NCBI GenBank assembly: GCA_009739215.1 | Contig: VSJF01000003.1 | Location: 1,364,001-1,428,000 of the forward strand | DNA from: Floccularia luteovirens | Lineage: Eukaryota; Basidiomycota; Agaricomycetes; Agaricales; Squamanitaceae | Direction: 5' to 3' | Length of the DNA: 64,000 bases | Shown: one piece after another, positions 63,290-64,000 of the stretch | How positions within the stretch are numbered: position 1 is the stretch's first letter | How the letters are laid out: every line of letters starts with the position of its first letter | The notes under the pieces: model-generated | Told to the model about the DNA's origin: nothing | Databases searched by the model: none | Seen by the model: the letters and a program-made list of their open reading frames with translations, nothing else | Program-made: the position numbers and the translations under genes

Positions 63290-64000
63290 ATGCATAGGCA
63301 CAAGTCCTTGTTGCCTCTCATTCATGCTTCACGATTACGTCGCACTGCCTCAACAGCGGCGAAATTGAAGGTAATGCCTTCCTACGAGCCTGATCACCTC
63401 AAATTTTAACGTATGAGTAGCCGTCAGACTGGAAAATTACATCGGAAATAACCTCTTCTCCTTACTCTCCTTCTCCTTCGTTCCACGACATCCAGCCAGT
63501 CAGGGATGGTTTCCCAACCAGTGTAAGTCCTTAAATACGTATCATTTTATCATGATAATCATCCATGATAATGTTCTTTAGTCGCCACCTTCATATCTCC
63601 CAACTGCCAAAACATGGCCGCCGCCTTTGACATCTGTGCATAATACAAGTTCACAGTTCCAGAAACAAAAATTACCGTCCAACTCTCTGAACAAATGGAA
63701 ACGCGTCCTTCCGGTTGAATTAAAACCACTCTCATTCAAGGATGAAAAAACCCGGCAATTTCAGCATCCAGCACGACAAACAGTAACAGACCCCTCACGG
63801 CACCACATCAATAACACCTCGCGGAAACCCCAACGAAACATCTATCAAGCCCCAAATAATCACTCTCGTTCTTCTGCAATAAAAACGTTATCAAAAGAAT
63901 CCATGCGAAGTAGAAATGAAAAAACGACCGGTGACAGGATATCCAAGGAAAGGGGGTCAATAAGGACGCACGAACCGGCAAGGTCACTACATTCTTTGGG
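63290..64000 (+). CDS. 5' part of an unknown gene with a possible mitochondrial presequence, runs off the right edge
   Basis: Start 63290: MHRHKSLLPLIHASRLRRT, rich in Arg/His/Ser and hydrophobic residues, like a mitochondrial targeting signal. A phase-0 join (donor GTAATG after AAATTGAAG) leads to PSDWKITSEITSSPYSPSPS and after a second intron (about 63523-63582) to SPPSYLPTAKTWPPPLTSVH. The frame is then open to the end of the window with a disordered, basic, Gln/Ser/Asn-rich region. Candidates would include large mitochondrial proteins with long disordered N-termini, but I do not see a domain and do not name one. It is divergent from the scramblase-family gene, with about 115 bp between starts. 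Confidence 0.5.

Noticed and set aside
1..64000. Transposons, CRISPR arrays, prophage or viral genes
   Set aside because: No transposase, reverse transcriptase, terminal repeats, spaced direct repeats or viral genes were seen by eye; the eukaryotic intron-rich genes make CRISPR irrelevant.

Overview
This window is nuclear DNA of a filamentous fungus, most likely a basidiomycete of the Agaricomycetes. The genes are densely packed on both strands and are cut by many short introns (those I measured are mostly 45-65 nt) with GTRNGT-like donors. The contents are typical fungal ones: GH5_9 and GH55 beta-1,3-glucanases, a GPI-anchored cupredoxin, a RAM-pathway SOG2 protein, and a VID21/EAF1-type NuA4 platform. 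I call 27 protein genes, two of them running off the window edges. I see no tRNA, rRNA, CRISPR array or recognisable transposon. Gene models were built by joining exons by eye, so internal junctions are approximate unless stated.

Layout. 0-6.8 kb: the 5' end of an IST1-like ESCRT factor (-), a four-span membrane protein (-), LCP5/neuroguidin for rRNA processing (-), a GIY-YIG/T5orf172 protein (+) and a tandem cupredoxin (+). 7-17.2 kb: a PDCD5 homologue (+), PAN2 deadenylase (-), SOG2 (-) and a KDM8-type JmjC protein (-). 17.4-24.1 kb: MOT1/BTAF1, a Swi2/Snf2 remover of TBP (+). 24.4-33.1 kb: an unknown membrane protein (-), PEP7/VAC1 FYVE tether (-), twinfilin (+), a LOG-family phosphoribohydrolase (+) and cytosolic tryptophanyl-tRNA synthetase (-). 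33.4-46 kb: a very long NOT4 (CCR4-NOT E3 ligase, +), mitochondrial D-lactate dehydrogenase (-), a small orphan membrane protein (+) and VID21/EAF1 (+). 46-55 kb: a membrane-anchored GH5_9 exo-beta-1,3-glucanase (+), an unrecognised intron-rich gene (-) and a secreted GH55 glucanase (+). 55-64 kb: ECO1 cohesin acetyltransferase (+), a tail-anchored Ser-rich protein (-), CDC45 (-), an unassigned 1.4 kb stretch, a mitochondrial scramblase-family protein (-) and the 5' end of an unknown gene with a possible mitochondrial presequence (+).

How the genes work together. Most are unrelated housekeeping genes, but some share a process. PAN2 and NOT4 belong to the two cytoplasmic deadenylation complexes. 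MOT1, VID21 and NOT4 act on transcription and chromatin. PEP7 and IST1 act in endosomal traffic. The two beta-1,3-glucanases act on the cell wall. CDC45 and ECO1 act in S phase, and both carry clustered ACGCG (MBF/MCB-like) motifs just upstream. Many pairs are divergent with only 95-250 bp between start codons. I found no convincing undescribed multi-gene system; the more unusual signals are listed as findings.
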